A stretch of 64,000 nucleotides of DNA. It comes from Roseburia_C amylophila. Its GTDB lineage: Bacteria > Bacillota > Clostridia > Lachnospirales > Lachnospiraceae. The translations under genes and the position numbers were made by a program. This document shows, in pieces, positions 61,907 through 64,000 of the stretch; the first letter of the stretch is position 1, and the number at the start of each line of letters is the position of its first letter. The stretch is taken from NCBI RefSeq assembly GCF_025567465.1, contig NZ_JAOQKI010000007.1, positions 62,001 through 126,000 on the forward strand, in the 5' to 3' direction. The notes below the pieces were generated by a model. The model searched no databases and was not told the DNA's origin. It was given only the letters and a program-made list of their open reading frames with translations.

Positions 61907-62170
61907 CTATTCCTCACTCAGTTTATTTCCACTAATCTCGTTAAATCTGCCAGTCAGTGTATCCGGCTGTAACGCAGAAAGAACGATATATCCGGCGTTG
62001 GTAATAATCACCGCACGGGTACGTCTTCCCTGGGTTGCATCCACCACGCACTCTTCTTCTTTGGCTTTCTGAATCATGCGTTTGGCAGGTGCAGAATCCG
62101 GCTGAATCACAGCAACAATCTTATCTATATTTACTACATTTCCAAATCCAATATTCATAAGTGCTGCCAT
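61907..62170 (-). CDS. remA: RemA/DUF370 regulatory protein
   Basis: RemA-family (DUF370) protein, 87 residues, a DNA-binding regulator of matrix genes in B. subtilis. Start MAALMNIGFGNVVNIDKIVA and C-terminal TRAVIITNAGYIVLSAL are family-typical. The role in a clostridial host is unproven. It sits between yicC and gmk, as usual. Confidence 0.92.
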   Translation of the reverse strand: MAALMNIGFGNVVNIDKIVAVIQPDSAPAKRMIQKAKEEECVVDATQGRRTRAVIITNAGYIVLSALQPDTLTGRFNEISGNKLSEE

Positions 62171-62212
62171 TTTTCACCATTCCATTCTTACTACAGGGTT
62201 TACGGAAATCAT

Positions 62213-63091
62213 TTATTCAATATTCTGAATCTGTTCGCGGACTTTTTCAATATCCGTTTTCAGATTAATACCGGTATCCGAAATTGCAAGATCACTTGCC
62301 TTGGAAAGAATCGTATTTGCTTCCCGGTTCATCTCCTGGGCAATGAAGTCAAGCTTCCTTCCAACGGTTCCACCGCCTGTTAAGGCAGCTTTCATCGCTT
62401 CGATATGGCTCTTTAAGCGGACAGTCTCTTCATCCACACATATTTTATCAGCAAATATTGTAACCTCCGTTGCAATTCTTGCATCATCCATCTGCTTATC
62501 TTCTAAGATTTCTTTTACCTTGGTTTCTAATCGCTCACGGTATTCTTTCATAACGATTGGAGAACGATCCTCAATAAAATCCACATAACCAATCATTTCA
62601 TCTAATTTATTCAGAAGGTCTGTTTTTAAATTCTCGCCTTCTTTTTCTCTGGTTTCAACAAATGCCTCACATGCATTACGCAATGTCTTCTCAAGAAGTG
62701 CCCAAAGTTCTTCTTCGTCATTATCCTGTTCTTCCATTATAAAAACATCCGGATAACGTGACAATGTGCTGACACGGATATCATTTTCCAGTTGGAAATG
62801 CTCTGCCATCTGCTGTAAATATTTTAAATATTCGCCAGCAAGTTCTTCGTTGTATTTCAGCGAGAAGTTGGCTTCGTTAAAATCTTCACAGGTAATGAAG
62901 ATATCTACTTTTCCACGCTGTATGTATTCTTTGATTAAGTTACGCACGGCACTTTCAAAGAAACTTAATTTTTTAGGAAGCTTAACATTTACATCCAGAT
63001 AGCGGTGATTTACTGATTTAATCTCTACCGTTATCTTACGGTTGTCTTCCTCTATCTCACACCTGCCGAAGCCGGTCATACTTTTAATCAT
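62213..63091 (-). CDS. YicC family protein
   Basis: YicC/YloC family, 292 residues, now linked to RNA turnover as an endoribonuclease. Family start IKSMTGFGRCEIEEDNRK and C-terminal GRKLDFIAQEMNREANTIL are clear. It begins the yicC-remA-gmk-rpoZ transcript. Confidence 0.92.
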   Translation of the reverse strand: MIKSMTGFGRCEIEEDNRKITVEIKSVNHRYLDVNVKLPKKLSFFESAVRNLIKEYIQRGKVDIFITCEDFNEANFSLKYNEELAGEYLKYLQQMAEHFQLENDIRVSTLSRYPDVFIMEEQDNDEEELWALLEKTLRNACEAFVETREKEGENLKTDLLNKLDEMIGYVDFIEDRSPIVMKEYRERLETKVKEILEDKQMDDARIATEVTIFADKICVDEETVRLKSHIEAMKAALTGGGTVGRKLDFIAQEMNREANTILSKASDLAISDTGINLKTDIEKVREQIQNIE

Positions 63092-63119
63092 AGCTGCCTC
63101 CTAATGCATAGATATATGT

Positions 63120-63148
63120 ATTATAGTAGAATTTTCTTTATTAGTCAA
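63120..63148 (-). promoter_or_regulatory. Promoter of the yicC-remA-gmk-rpoZ operon
   Basis: Minus strand TTGACT (63148-63143), 17-base spacer, TATAAT (63125-63120), about 30 bases before the yicC ATG. Confidence 0.8.
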
Positions 63149-63167
63149 ATTCAAAATGCCGTATTTA

Positions 63168-63196
63168 TTGAAATTTTAGAAAGATTTCTTTATAAT
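63168..63196 (+). promoter_or_regulatory. Promoter of rqcH
   Basis: TTGAAA (63168-63173), 17-base spacer, TATAAT (63191-63196), about 45 bases before the rqcH ATG. It is divergent from the yicC promoter. Confidence 0.8.
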
Positions 63197-63242
63197 AAAA
63201 TCCTGTAAAAGAATCTATTCTTTCCAAAGGAGGTCATATTAT

Positions 63243-64000
63243 ATGGCACTAGACGGAATTACCGTAGCTGCACTTACTGCAGAATTAAATCAGACAATTT
63301 TAAATGGACGAATCAGCAAAATAGCCCAGCCTGAGGCGGACGAGCTGCTGCTTACCATAAAGGCACCATCCGACCAGTACCGGCTTTCTTTAAGTGCAAG
63401 TGCTTCCCTGCCTTATATCTATCTTACAGCACAGAATAAAGTCAGTCCCATGACTGCACCGAATTTCTGCATGGTATTACGAAAACATATTGCCAACGGC
63501 CGGATTATTGCCATCAGTCAGCCCGGATTAGAACGAATCATCCGGATTACGGTCGAGCATTTGGATGAAATGGGTGACCTGAAAAAGAAAAACCTGATTA
63601 TAGAATTAATGGGGAAATACAGCAATATTATTTTCTGTGATGAAAACGAACGCATCATTGACAGCATCAAACGGGTTCCATCCCAGATGAGTTCCGTCCG
63701 TGAAGTTCTGCCGGGAAGAGAATATTTTATCCCGGAGACCCAGAACAAGCGGAATCCCCTTGACTGTTCCTATGAACAGTTCTGTGAAAAGGCGTCTTCT
63801 CTTCCACTGCCACTTGCCAAAGCACTTACTTCTGCTTTTACCGGAATCAGTGGACAGGTTGCAGCAGAAATCTGTTACCGTGCTTCTTTAGATGCAGATA
63901 CACCGATTAACACCTTAGAAGAAGACGCACTGCTGCACCTTTATCATAATTTCAGCTGGCTGATGGAGGATGTCGAAAACGCCAACTTCAAGCCATGTAT
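63243..64000 (+). CDS. rqcH: Rqc2 homologue RqcH (NFACT family), 3' partial
   Basis: RqcH/NFACT (formerly fibronectin-binding FbpA), here the first 252 codons, running off the right edge. RqcH recruits tRNA-Ala to obstructed 50S subunits and adds Ala tails. The start MALDGITVAALTAELNQTIL and the NFACT-N features NFCMVLRKHI and NGRISKI are clear. GGAGG precedes the ATG at 63243. It is placed next to yicC, as in other Firmicutes. Confidence 0.92.
   Translation, partial: MALDGITVAALTAELNQTILNGRISKIAQPEADELLLTIKAPSDQYRLSLSASASLPYIYLTAQNKVSPMTAPNFCMVLRKHIANGRIIAISQPGLERIIRITVEHLDEMGDLKKKNLIIELMGKYSNIIFCDENERIIDSIKRVPSQMSSVREVLPGREYFIPETQNKRNPLDCSYEQFCEKASSLPLPLAKALTSAFTGISGQVAAEICYRASLDADTPINTLEEDALLHLYHNFSWLMEDVENANFKPC

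Overview
This window looks like a chromosomal piece of a low-to-mid GC, Gram-positive anaerobe of the Clostridia, most likely a Lachnospiraceae member (Roseburia / Agathobacter / Eubacterium-like). The reasons are the gene orders: mreBCD-mrdA-minCDE-rodA, yggS-sepF-ylmH-lspA-rluD, radical SAM-DUF2344-rng-rplU-prp-rpmA-obgE, and yicC-remA-gmk-rpoZ-rimO-pgsA. Also typical are the SOS boxes of Gram-positive type, a Prp-processed L27 and many TTG/GTG starts. The assignment is inference from gene content and order; there is no rRNA here to settle it. The window is nearly all core genome. I see no tRNA, rRNA, insertion sequence, prophage or CRISPR array, and no gap between genes longer than about 300 bases (the longest, 30268-30555, holds a terminator and an unexplained structured element).

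Layout. 1-6.2 kb (+): a DUF3048 lipoprotein cut by the window edge, a SpoVB/MurJ-like flippase, a small membrane-anchored protein whose start sits inside a terminator-like hairpin, and two FAD-dependent oxidoreductase-like genes. 6.2-14 kb (+): mutS, mutL, miaA, a PLP enzyme of the YnbB family and radC. 14-23.6 kb (+): a continuous cell-shape and division cluster (mreB, mreC, mreD, mrdA/PBP2, minC, minD, minE, rodA), then a methylglyoxal synthase-like gene with an altered catalytic residue and a D,D-carboxypeptidase. 23.6-30.3 kb (+): a small P-loop protein, a DUF378 membrane protein (-), then a HlyD-like gene, yggS, sepF, ylmH, lspA, rluD and a cytidylate kinase-like gene. ylmH ends in a threefold tandem repeat of its own 3' end.

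30.3-36 kb is a mixed-orientation stretch: a structured intergenic element, dtd (-), a TtcA-like gene interrupted by an in-frame stop, a tyrosine recombinase, an acyltransferase, an SGNH hydrolase, and the divergent LysM protein / lexA pair with five LexA-box-like sites between them. 36-45 kb (-): the conserved ribosome/GTPase block, including a NadD-YqeK fusion and an L21 leader with a strong promoter. 45-50 kb (-): a histidine operon hisZ-hisG-hisD-hisB and a three-domain gene in which a degenerate HisA/HisF barrel is fused to HisI-HisE. 50-55 kb (-): RecU, a histidine phosphatase, two pseudouridine synthases, a YgiQ radical SAM protein and an M23 peptidase. 55.9-63.1 kb: ylbJ (+), then a coiled-coil protein, coaD, rsmD, cinA-type amidase, pgsA, rimO, rpoZ, gmk, remA and a YicC protein (-). 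The window ends in rqcH (+), which runs off the right edge.

The most notable points are the catalytic Asp-to-Ala change in the MgsA-like protein, the hairpin enclosing a start codon at 2821-2871, the TtcA-like gene with an internal UAA, the HisF-like pseudo-domain on HisIE, the ylmH tail repeat, the structured element at 30372-30512, and the dense LexA-box region. None of these amounts to a clearly new multi-gene system; they are individual oddities in an otherwise ordinary core region.
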